DNA from: an uncultured Christensenellaceae bacterium
GTDB taxonomy: Bacteria; Bacillota; Clostridia; Christensenellales; Pumilibacteraceae
Length of the DNA: 64,000 nucleotides
Direction: 5' to 3'
NCBI GenBank assembly: GCA_910586925.1
Contig: CAJUKG010000011.1
Coordinates: forward strand, 1 to 64,000
The notes beneath the pieces were generated by a model. That model made no database searches. It was not told where the DNA came from and worked only from the letters and a program-made list of their open reading frames with translations. How positions within the stretch are numbered: the first letter of the stretch is position 1; each line of letters begins with the position of its first letter. Position numbers and translations under genes: made by a program. Positions 25,989 through 33,816 of the stretch are shown here, in pieces.

Positions 25989-27016
25989 CAGACACGCACG
26001 AACCCGATTTTTTTGTATACCTTGTCGAGCGTACGCTTCGCTATCCGAGAAGCGGCTTCCGCGCCCGATTGCATGAGCCGCATAAGCTCGCCCTCGTCTT
26101 TGCGCAAAGCTTCGTACTTCTCGCGTATCGGGCGCAACGTTTCCACAGCCGCCTCGCCGACGCGACGCTTGAAATTCGCGTAGTCGGAATTTTCGAACTC
26201 TTTTTCGGCTTCTTCGATCGTGCAGTCGTCGAGCGACGCGTAAATCGTCAAAAGATTGGTTATGCCCGGTTTGTCGGACGCCGCTTTCACCTTGCTGTCG
26301 CTGTCGGTCACCGCGCGCTTGAACTTGCGCATTATGTCCTCAGGCTTGTCGAGTATGAAAACCGTGCCGTCGCCGCTCCCCTCGCTCTTACCCATTTTTG
26401 CCGTCGGGTCGGATAGCGAGTGCACCCGCGCGCCGAACTTCGGCACTTTGCCCTCGGGCATGGCGAAAGTGGGACTGTACCTGTTATTGAACCGCGCGGC
26501 TATCGTGCGGCAAAGCTCGACGTGCTGCAACTGATCCTCGCCGACGGGCACTATATCCGTCTGATAAAGCAGTATGTCCGCCGCCATGAGCACGGGATAG
26601 TCGAACAACCCGACGTTTACGTTGTCGGGAGCTTTGCGGCTTTTGTCTTTGAACTGCGTCATGCGGCTCGCTTCGCCGAACATAGTGTAGTTATTGAGAA
26701 GCCAGCATAATTCCGCGTGCGCAGGCACGTGCGACTGCATGAACAGAATGTTCTTCTGCGGGTCGACGCCGAGTGCGATAAGAAGCGCGAACAGCCGTTT
26801 GCTGTTCTCGCGAAGCTCTTTCGGCTCGATCGCGACCGTTATCGCGTGCAAGTCCGCAACCGCGAAAAGACAGTCGTATTCGTCGGACATGCCGCCCCAA
26901 TACTTCATTGCGCCGATATAATTGCCAAGCGTCGGATTGCCCGTCGGCTTGATAGCCGAGAACACCCGCTTCTTTCGCTCGGTATTCGTTGTTGTTTGTG
27001 CGTTTATAGTTTCCAT
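25988..27016 (-). CDS. trpS: Tryptophanyl-tRNA synthetase
   Basis: This class I synthetase charges tRNA-Trp. Its length (342 residues) is typical. The HIGH-equivalent motif is PTGNPTLGNYIGA. The KMSKS-equivalent reads AKMGKSEGSGDG, with Gly in place of the first Ser. The VGEDQLQHVELCR segment, typical of TrpRS, is present. It lies 51 nt after the threonine-synthase-like gene on the same strand, and its stop codon overlaps the start of the DUF5685 gene. I see no T-box leader in the short gap upstream, so it is likely expressed from the aminotransferase promoter. Confidence 0.95.
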   Translation of the reverse strand: METINAQTTTNTERKKRVFSAIKPTGNPTLGNYIGAMKYWGGMSDEYDCLFAVADLHAITVAIEPKELRENSKRLFALLIALGVDPQKNILFMQSHVPAHAELCWLLNNYTMFGEASRMTQFKDKSRKAPDNVNVGLFDYPVLMAADILLYQTDIVPVGEDQLQHVELCRTIAARFNNRYSPTFAMPEGKVPKFGARVHSLSDPTAKMGKSEGSGDGTVFILDKPEDIMRKFKRAVTDSDSKVKAASDKPGITNLLTIYASLDDCTIEEAEKEFENSDYANFKRRVGEAAVETLRPIREKYEALRKDEGELMRLMQSGAEAASRIAKRTLDKVYKKIGFVRV

Positions 27017-27067
27017 ATTTTAAAGTGTTTTGTTTCTTGCCTTTTCTTTGCCTTTCGGTTCGACCGT

Positions 27068-28519
27068 TTACTTGCAATAGCGCGTCGAGATATACTCGGC
27101 AATGCCGTCGATCTCCGCAGTATCGTCCGACCGCACTTCCGCGGTAAAAAGCCGTTTCAGCTGTTCGGGGATCTCCATTGCGGTAATATCTTCCATTTGT
27201 TCGAGCACGGCGAGAGTCGCTTCGTCCGCCGCATCCTCGCCGAGTGCGCGAAGCACTGCGGGCGCGAACTTATACGGATTTACGGTAGATACGACTACCG
27301 TCGGGCGCACCGTTTCACGCCGCATGCATACTGCGTACGCCGTCGCGGTATGCGGGTCGAGGAGATACCCGTACTCGTCGAACATATCGCAAACGGCTTC
27401 CTCGGTATCGTCGTCGTCGGCATGATCGCCCGCAAACGCTTCGCGAATGATTTCCGCTTCGCCCTGCGTGACCGAAAACCTGCCCTCCGTTTCGAGCGCG
27501 GTCATGCGTTCTGCGGTAAGCTCGGCGTTGCCGCCGCTCGTTTCGAATACGAGCCGCTCGACGTTGCTCGCGACGAGAATATCCATGGACGGACTTTCGG
27601 TCGCGAAAAGCTCGCGGTTCGCGTCGTACATACCCGTTTGAATAAACTCTGTAATGACGTCATTCTCATTCGACGCACACACGAGCTTGTTTATGGGCAC
27701 GCCCATGCGCCGCGCATACATGCCCGCGAGAGCGTTTCCGAAACTACCAGTCGGCACAACGAAGTCTATCTTATCGCCCGCTTCTATCTCGCCCGCTTGA
27801 ACGAGGTCGCAATACGCCGAAAAATAGTTTGCTATAAGCGGCACGAGCACGCCGATATTGCAAGAGTCCGCCGTCGATAATGTTATATTATTCTCCGCAA
27901 GCCGCGCTCTTAAACCGACGTCGGCAAAAGCCTTTTTCACTGCGATCCGAACGTCGTCCGCCGAAGCGTTTACGCCGACCGCACGCACGTTGTCGCCGCT
28001 ATGCGTGCGCAAGGAAAGTTCCTGCACCGCGCTCACACCGCCCGTCGGATAGAACGCGCAAACTTCGGTGCCGTCCGCGCCGCCGAATCCTTCGAGCGCG
28101 GCTTTACACGTGTCGCCGTCCGCCGCGACGAGGGCGAGCGTTTTATCGGTCATACCGCGCGCCGCCTTGGCTCTTGCGAGAAGCCGCGGCAATACCGAAA
28201 AAGAAATATCGCCGTACGCGCACGTCGCGCCGTGCCACAGTTCGAGCACGAACAGATCGTCGTCGAGCTTGGTGATCGTTGCGGGGTCGTCGTCGAACTT
28301 CGCGCACGCCGCTTTCGCGATACCCGAAACGTCAAAATCGAAGAACGCACGGAGCACTTTGTCCACGCGTCCCGAAAAGTCGAGTTCGAGCATATCCCGA
28401 TAGCGCAAAACAGGCAGTTCGACGGGCACGAATAATCCGCCGTCCGCCGAAATACCGTCGGTTACCGCCGTCGCCGAATCTACCGAAACGGACGCGTCGC
28501 GGGTTGACGTATACTTCAT
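27068..28519 (-). CDS. Threonine-synthase homologue lacking the PLP lysine
   Basis: Threonine synthase converts phosphohomoserine to threonine with PLP. This 483-residue protein aligns through its length with long-type clostridial ThrC (GAGEIEAGDKIDFVVPTGSFGN and SPSMDILVASNVERLVFE regions; landmarks VVPTGSFGN and SPSMDILV). The catalytic site normally reads HGPTxAFKD with Lys bound to PLP. Here it is HGATCAYGD, with G103 encoded by GGC at 28211-28213, more than one base from any Lys codon. The phosphate loop SGDTGKAALEGF is also changed to DGDTCKAALEGF. It is therefore probably a pseudoenzyme or has a new activity. The start has AAGGA 5 nt upstream and follows the P-loop gene by one base. 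Confidence 0.85.
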   Translation of the reverse strand: MKYTSTRDASVSVDSATAVTDGISADGGLFVPVELPVLRYRDMLELDFSGRVDKVLRAFFDFDVSGIAKAACAKFDDDPATITKLDDDLFVLELWHGATCAYGDISFSVLPRLLARAKAARGMTDKTLALVAADGDTCKAALEGFGGADGTEVCAFYPTGGVSAVQELSLRTHSGDNVRAVGVNASADDVRIAVKKAFADVGLRARLAENNITLSTADSCNIGVLVPLIANYFSAYCDLVQAGEIEAGDKIDFVVPTGSFGNALAGMYARRMGVPINKLVCASNENDVITEFIQTGMYDANRELFATESPSMDILVASNVERLVFETSGGNAELTAERMTALETEGRFSVTQGEAEIIREAFAGDHADDDDTEEAVCDMFDEYGYLLDPHTATAYAVCMRRETVRPTVVVSTVNPYKFAPAVLRALGEDAADEATLAVLEQMEDITAMEIPEQLKRLFTAEVRSDDTAEIDGIAEYISTRYCK

Positions 28520-28520
28520 G

Positions 28521-28922
28521 CTAATCCTTTGCTACTATGTACTTTTCGAGGAATTGCGGTACTTTGTCCGCCGACACCGTAGCCATGAAATCGGTGTTCT
28601 CGCATTTTTCCATAGCGTCGAAAACGGGCTTCAAGCCGTCGGGCGCGACGGAAAGGAGTCGCGAAAGACCGTCGATGAACACATGCTGGATATCGAAGTT
28701 CATGGCGAGCATGCCCTTGATAAATCCGCTGAGTTCGTACGTATTGCGCACGCCGTAGTCCGCGACGTTGATGAACTTGACGTTCGCGTTCACGCCCAGC
28801 GAGTTGTTGTTGTCGGTGATGAATACCACCTGACCGGTAGCGCGTTCGGCGGTGCTGTTGCACGCGTCCATAATGCGTTGGGTCTTGCCCGAGCCTTTTA
28901 CTCCGTAAATAACAGAAATCAT
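28521..28922 (-). CDS. Small P-loop NTPase-like protein
   Basis: This 133-residue protein has a Walker A motif at residues 7-14 (GVKGSGKT) and a Walker B-like strand HVFIDGLSRLL, so it probably binds ATP or GTP. No further domain is present; it is much shorter than RecA, kinase or ABC proteins. It has a strong AAGGAGG ribosome binding site 5 nt before ATG. Its stop codon is one base from the next ATG (threonine-synthase homologue), and the aminotransferase gene lies 88 nt upstream. I do not recognise a named family. The tight link to the altered ThrC homologue may be meaningful. Confidence 0.75.
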   Translation of the reverse strand: MISVIYGVKGSGKTQRIMDACNSTAERATGQVVFITDNNNSLGVNANVKFINVADYGVRNTYELSGFIKGMLAMNFDIQHVFIDGLSRLLSVAPDGLKPVFDAMEKCENTDFMATVSADKVPQFLEKYIVAKD

Positions 28923-29010
28923 GATGTCCTCCTTGAGGTTTGTTTACTTTGCGATTTGTTTTGCGGAACGCGACCGAACGTTATTTTCGGTGCGTCCGTT
29001 ATGCCGAAAT

Positions 29011-30207
29011 TCAGTGCAGTTGCGACAGGAAGCTCGCCATGGCGTCGAGTCCGCGCTCTATGTCTATCTCCGACGCGGCATACGACAGTCTTATATATTC
29101 GGGTGCGCCGAAGCTCTCGCAGGGTATGGTCGCGACCTGCACCTGTTCGAGCAGTGCGGACGAAAAATCGTACGCGCTCGTTATGCGCTGTCCTTCTATG
29201 CTCTTGCCGATGAACTTCTTGACCGAAGCCATGATGTAGAACGCGCCCTTCGGCTCGATATATTCAAGCCCCAGCCTGTGAAGCCGCAACATCATGAGCG
29301 CGCGGCGCGCATCGAAAGTCGCCCGCATGTCCTCGAGGAATGCGTCGCCGTGCAGTTTATCGGAAAGCGCGACGAACGACGCGTATTGCGCAATGGAGTT
29401 GGCGTTGGAAGTGCTGTGGCTTTGCATGCTCGACATTGCGGAAGCTATCTGCTCGTCGGCGGCGGCATAGCCTATGCGCCAGCCCGTCATTGCGTACGTC
29501 TTGGACATGCCGTTTATGACGATAGTGCGCTCCTTGAGAATATCCGAATACGCCGCTATCGAATGATGACGACGCTCGTATGTGAGTTTTTCGTAAATCT
29601 CGTCCGAAATGACGAATATCTCGTATTTTTCTATAGCCGCGCCGAGCGCGTTGAGTTCGCTTCTGGTATATACCGCGCCCGTCGGATTGTTGGGGTTATT
29701 GAGAATGAGGGCTTTTGTCTTTTTCGTCACCGCTCCGTCGAGTTCGGACGGCATCAGCTTGAAACTGTTCTCCGCCTTGGTCTGTACGAACACGGGCACA
29801 CCGCCCGCCATTTTTACTATCTCGGGATAACTCAACCAATACGGCGACGGAATTATCACCTCGTCGCCGGGATTGAGTATCGCCATGAACGCATTGAAAA
29901 GCGAGTGTTTCGCGCCGTTCGACACGACGATATTCGCCTTGTCGTAATCGAGCGCGTTATCGTTCTTGAGCTTTTGGCAAATGGCTTTGCGAAGCTCGAC
30001 TGTACCCGCCGCGGGCGTGTACTTCGTAAGCCCCATTTCGAGTGCTTTGCGTCCGCCCTCCATGATATACTCGGGCGTGGTAAAATCAGGTTCGCCCGCC
30101 GCAAACGACACGACGCGCATGCCGTCCGCTTTCATCTTCTTCGCACGCGCGGTGATCTCGAGAGTGAGCGACGGCGAAATCTGTTTTGCTCTTTCGGCTA
30201 TTTCCAT
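29011..30207 (-). CDS. Aspartate/aromatic-type aminotransferase, class I
   Basis: This is a PLP-dependent aminotransferase of 398 residues (fold type I). Key signs are the N-terminal VVSFAAGEPDFTTP, the NNPNNPTGAVYTR active-site stretch, DEIYEKL, and the PLP lysine in INGMSKTYAMTGWRIGY; RLSYAAS contains the substrate-carboxylate Arg. AspB-like is the best match. The start at 30207 has GGAGG 5 nt upstream. Longer starts are ruled out because the promoter at 30269-30297 lies inside them. It is first in a probable operon with the P-loop, ThrC-like, trpS and DUF5685 genes. Confidence 0.93.
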   Translation of the reverse strand: MEIAERAKQISPSLTLEITARAKKMKADGMRVVSFAAGEPDFTTPEYIMEGGRKALEMGLTKYTPAAGTVELRKAICQKLKNDNALDYDKANIVVSNGAKHSLFNAFMAILNPGDEVIIPSPYWLSYPEIVKMAGGVPVFVQTKAENSFKLMPSELDGAVTKKTKALILNNPNNPTGAVYTRSELNALGAAIEKYEIFVISDEIYEKLTYERRHHSIAAYSDILKERTIVINGMSKTYAMTGWRIGYAAADEQIASAMSSMQSHSTSNANSIAQYASFVALSDKLHGDAFLEDMRATFDARRALMMLRLHRLGLEYIEPKGAFYIMASVKKFIGKSIEGQRITSAYDFSSALLEQVQVATIPCESFGAPEYIRLSYAASEIDIERGLDAMASFLSQLH

Positions 30208-30268
30208 TAAAGCCTCCGTGACCGAAATGCCGAGCCGCGCGGCGGCGGGCATTTGCGTATTCTCATGT

Positions 30269-30297
30269 ATTATACACCATTGCGCCCGATAAAGCAA
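30269..30297 (-). promoter_or_regulatory. Promoter of the aminotransferase operon
   Basis: Minus-strand TTGCTT (30292-30297) and TATAAT (30269-30274) are 17 nt apart, about 60 nt before the start codon. Confidence 0.82.
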
Positions 30298-30316
30298 GCG
30301 TTAACGCGCACGCATA

Positions 30317-31162
30317 TTACAGCTTTGTGCCGCACTCCGGGCAAAACTTGACGCCCGAACCGTTATGCTTGCCGCAGTTCGGGCAAACGCGCTCGCCCGC
30401 CACCGCCTTGCCGCATTCGGGGCAAAACTTGGAATCGCGCGCTATCTTCTTTCCGCAATGCGGGCAGAACATACTCGAGGACGCCGCTTCGTTCCGTTTT
30501 CTCTCCATATTGAGATAATCGCCGTCGGCGAGCGTCGCGCCCGCTATGGTGAACGAGCAAAGCTCGAGTCCGTATCCCTTGTCGAGGAACTCCGCGACGT
30601 TGCCTTTGATTTTTTGCGCTATCTCCACTTTTTTGAGCGTGAAATCGGCATAGCACATATTCTCTTCGTCAACCGCCCGCGTTATGAACTGTTCGACGAC
30701 GCTCATCAACCGAGTCTGCACACGCTTTTTGAGTTTGACTATATCGTAGTCGGTTTCCGACCCGACAAGCTCGAGATAGAACTTGCGCGGCGTGCCCACG
30801 CGGAACTCGAGTTCGCCGTTGAACCCGACCGTCACGTGTACGCCCGTTTCGGGATCGACGGTGCGTATCGGCGCGGGCGTGCCCCACAGCATGGGGAGCT
30901 TGACCGTTTTGGATATGAACACGAAATCCACTGTCGCCGACTCGTCGCTTTTCTTCGGTCCGAACAAACCGTTTTTGACGTCGAAAATATCATGCCGCCC
31001 CGCCGCGAGAGCTTCCGACACAATGCCGTCTTTTACGAGAAGCACGGTGTGCGTTTCGGGCACTATCACCTGCGCCGACGCGCGAAGGGCGTCCGCGCTC
31101 TCGCGCGTATACAAATCGGTATTGTTGCCGGTAAACTTGACTACCTGTACTTTGTCTGCCAT
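30317..31162 (-). CDS. SPFH/Band-7 domain protein with two zinc ribbons
   Basis: This 281-residue protein has an N-terminal SPFH-like domain similar to YdjI-type bacterial proteins (ADALRASAQVIVPETHTVLLV and FISKTVKLPMLWGT; landmarks VPETHTVLLV and PMLWGT). It ends with three CxxC-type ribbons: CPHCGKKIARDSKFCPECG, then CPNCG and CPECG (short motifs shown). There is no N-terminal membrane anchor, so it is probably a peripheral scaffold. It starts at GGAGG-9-ATG, 85 nt downstream of the TIR gene on the same strand, forming a two-gene unit. The zinc-ribbon theme is shared with its neighbour. Confidence 0.85.
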   Translation of the reverse strand: MADKVQVVKFTGNNTDLYTRESADALRASAQVIVPETHTVLLVKDGIVSEALAAGRHDIFDVKNGLFGPKKSDESATVDFVFISKTVKLPMLWGTPAPIRTVDPETGVHVTVGFNGELEFRVGTPRKFYLELVGSETDYDIVKLKKRVQTRLMSVVEQFITRAVDEENMCYADFTLKKVEIAQKIKGNVAEFLDKGYGLELCSFTIAGATLADGDYLNMERKRNEAASSSMFCPHCGKKIARDSKFCPECGKAVAGERVCPNCGKHNGSGVKFCPECGTKL

Positions 31163-31247
31163 AATGCTTGACCTCCGTCGATCTTTTCTTTCTTAATGGG
31201 TATGTGCGCAAATGCACATATGTTCCGCCGTCCGTAGCGATGCGGCA

Positions 31248-33713
31248 TTACCGCTTTTTTTCGTCGCCGTCGAACTGTTTTTTGTACTGCTGTATCTTTA
31301 TGCCCTCGAGTATTATCGCGCCGACGTTCACGAGAACGCATATAACGATTAGCGCGTAAGGCGCGTTGCGCACGAACGGCGTGAAAAATGCCGCGACCGA
31401 AGCTATGCTCAACACGAGGTTTATGTACGTAATCGCTATGATGCCGCGCGACTTTTTGGACAGCACCGCCGCGTCTGCGGCAACTCGCATTATGCCTGCG
31501 ACGAGCACGAATACCGTAAACACGACCACCGCCGTGCCGCCGTCGTACGCCCAATCGAGCAATGTGACCGCGACGATCGAAAACACGAAATCCAAAATGC
31601 ACAACACGACGAGGGACGCCGTTTGTATCGCATGCGAGATCCTGTCTTTCGCATTCTCGATGACCGACTTGCCGCCGTTTTTGATCTTTTCGGTCAGAGC
31701 GTTGCCGTTCTTTTGTTCGCGATTCTCGTCGAGCCGCTTGAGCAGTCTGTCGTACTTGTCGCGCTGTTCGTCGGTAGCGAGCGATTGCGCAAGCATGAAA
31801 TACTCGTTCGTGGAAATATCGACCGTCGAGTTTTCGAGCTGTGCCTCGGTGAGGTTGTACACCGAAAGCATTTTGCGAAAATACAGCAACGACGAATAAT
31901 AGTTATAAACGTCTATCGGCAGTATGCCTTTGTTGTCGACGAGATACTCGACGAGCTTGCCGTCGTTGGCGGGGTTCTTACTGCGTTCGCGCAAATAGTT
32001 TTTCGCGTTCTTGGCAATCGTGGAACACGCGCGTTCGTACGTCGCGGCTTGCGTTGCGGAAGCGTACTTGACCGCCTTGCGGTACTCCGTTTCGCGCGTG
32101 ATATCCTCTACGCACACCAGCTCGTTCTGACCGTATTTGCTCCACAGCTTGAGCCAATAGTATTCGCTCGCGAGGTCGGAAAACCGTGTAAACAGCATGC
32201 TCGACTCGTCCGAAAACGCGGTTTCGACCGACTTCAGCTCCACTTTCATGCCGAGATAATCGTCCGCTTCGAAATACTTCCGCGCGCGCTTCAACGCATC
32301 CGACACGCCGCGGAACGCCGCTTTCCGACGTTCGTCGTTCATGCGCGATACGCGCAACGCGAACTCGGGTTCGTCGTCCGAAAACCGTTCGACGTTCTTG
32401 TAATACCTGTGCGCCGTATAATCTATATTACGTGCGGCGAGCGTTTCGTCGTCGGGTACGCCGTACTCGCACAGCATCAAAAGCCACCAGGCATGCGCAC
32501 ACTCCGGCTCGGCGTCGAGCACTTCGTCGAGCAGTTTTCTCGCCTTGTCGTAATTCTGCGACTGCACTTCTATCTCGGCGCGGCGGAGTTTCCCCGAGTG
32601 CGCCGTCGTCGGCGCGGCGTTTGTCAGTCCGCCGCCGACTATGCGTTCCAAACGCTCGAGCCGCTCGTTTTCGCGGGCGCGGCGTTCTTCGGCGAGCACA
32701 CGCTCTTTCTCGCGCATGGCGAGCCGCTTTTCTTCAAGCTCCGCTTTCTGCCGTTCGTCGTCGGCGAGCAAGCCCATTATGTCTATCACGAGTTGTTCGA
32801 GATGCGCGTAAGGATCGTCGGTCGCGTCCAGCCACTGTACCGCGCTCATCGCACGCTCGAACGCGCCGTCGTACGGCGTATCGTCTATCTTGTAGCTGTA
32901 AAGTGCTTTGCCCGACAGCACCGCCGCCTTGAGTTCTTTTTCGCAGTCGTCCGAATAGATCGACTTGAAACTCGATATCAAAAGGAACACCCGACAGTTC
33001 TCGACGCCCATCAGTATGTCGCGTTCGTAATTCTGCGAGCCTGCGAGTATATTGCGCGGCGCGATCCAGCATCTTAAGCCCCGTTCCTCGAGCCGCGTGC
33101 AAACGGCGTCGGCGACGTCTTGATCGGGTTCCGCGGTACGGTGACATATAAACACGTCGCGGTCGGTCACTTTGGTGTACCGCAATTTCTGTATGTACAG
33201 CCGCACGTTGCGGTCGATCTGTTCGGAGTACAGCTCTTTGTTCTCGGGATACGCTCTCTCGACGAAAGCCTTCACCGCATCGACGTACTTCGGCTCGACC
33301 GTCGCAACGACGGACGCCGTGACTTCTTTCAGTTCGTCTTTAGTAACGCCCGAAAAATCGGACGCCGACAGGAACTCGGTATACGCGACGTCGTTGCCGC
33401 CGTAACGGTCTGCGAGCGCGGCATAAAACCTCGCGCAAAAATCGTCGGGCAGCACGGAAAGAATTTTTTGTGCGAAAAGTTTGACGCCGCCGTAATCGCG
33501 CGCCTTGTTGCTGTCCTGTTGCAGTTTGAGCTGTTTAGCGAGATACTCGCGCCAGGCGCGAATGTCCTGCGTATGGTCGAGCGTCACTTTGGAAAACGCT
33601 TGGGCGCGCGCGACGCTGAAAGTGCTGCCGCACGCTTCGCATACGAAAAACTCGCCCGAATCATTCGGTATGATCGCGGTAGACCCGCAGTTTGTGCATC
33701 TGACCTGTTCCAT
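31248..33713 (-). CDS. Zinc-ribbon TIR-domain protein with C-terminal membrane helices
   Basis: This is an 821-residue protein. Residues 1-30 form a zinc ribbon (C6, C9, C25, C28). About 183-320 is a TIR domain: RDVFICHRTAEPDQ, LRCWIAPRNI, FLLISSFKSIYS, then DDCEKEL. E260 lies at the position of the catalytic Glu of NADase TIR domains. About 325-365 is a charged coiled coil, 370-660 helical and partly TPR-like, and about 690-815 holds four membrane helices. TIR proteins with an N-terminal ribbon are common in gut Clostridia without known function; TIR enzymes elsewhere cleave NAD+ in immunity. The leader lacks a Shine-Dalgarno sequence. It is co-transcribed with the SPFH gene. Confidence 0.85.
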   Translation of the reverse strand: MEQVRCTNCGSTAIIPNDSGEFFVCEACGSTFSVARAQAFSKVTLDHTQDIRAWREYLAKQLKLQQDSNKARDYGGVKLFAQKILSVLPDDFCARFYAALADRYGGNDVAYTEFLSASDFSGVTKDELKEVTASVVATVEPKYVDAVKAFVERAYPENKELYSEQIDRNVRLYIQKLRYTKVTDRDVFICHRTAEPDQDVADAVCTRLEERGLRCWIAPRNILAGSQNYERDILMGVENCRVFLLISSFKSIYSDDCEKELKAAVLSGKALYSYKIDDTPYDGAFERAMSAVQWLDATDDPYAHLEQLVIDIMGLLADDERQKAELEEKRLAMREKERVLAEERRARENERLERLERIVGGGLTNAAPTTAHSGKLRRAEIEVQSQNYDKARKLLDEVLDAEPECAHAWWLLMLCEYGVPDDETLAARNIDYTAHRYYKNVERFSDDEPEFALRVSRMNDERRKAAFRGVSDALKRARKYFEADDYLGMKVELKSVETAFSDESSMLFTRFSDLASEYYWLKLWSKYGQNELVCVEDITRETEYRKAVKYASATQAATYERACSTIAKNAKNYLRERSKNPANDGKLVEYLVDNKGILPIDVYNYYSSLLYFRKMLSVYNLTEAQLENSTVDISTNEYFMLAQSLATDEQRDKYDRLLKRLDENREQKNGNALTEKIKNGGKSVIENAKDRISHAIQTASLVVLCILDFVFSIVAVTLLDWAYDGGTAVVVFTVFVLVAGIMRVAADAAVLSKKSRGIIAITYINLVLSIASVAAFFTPFVRNAPYALIVICVLVNVGAIILEGIKIQQYKKQFDGDEKKR

Positions 33714-33745
33714 AATAAGTACAATGCGTACAATCGTACGGTTAT

Positions 33746-33774
33746 ATTATATCACACGCTTTCTTAATAAACAA
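33746..33774 (-). promoter_or_regulatory. Promoter of the TIR-SPFH operon
   Basis: Minus-strand TTGTTT (33769-33774) and TATAAT (33746-33751) are 17 nt apart, about 26 nt upstream of the start codon with no ribosome binding site between. Confidence 0.75.
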
Positions 33775-33816
33775 TGCTACATTGATTAGAATTTGATTAA
33801 AAATACGCCGCCGAGC

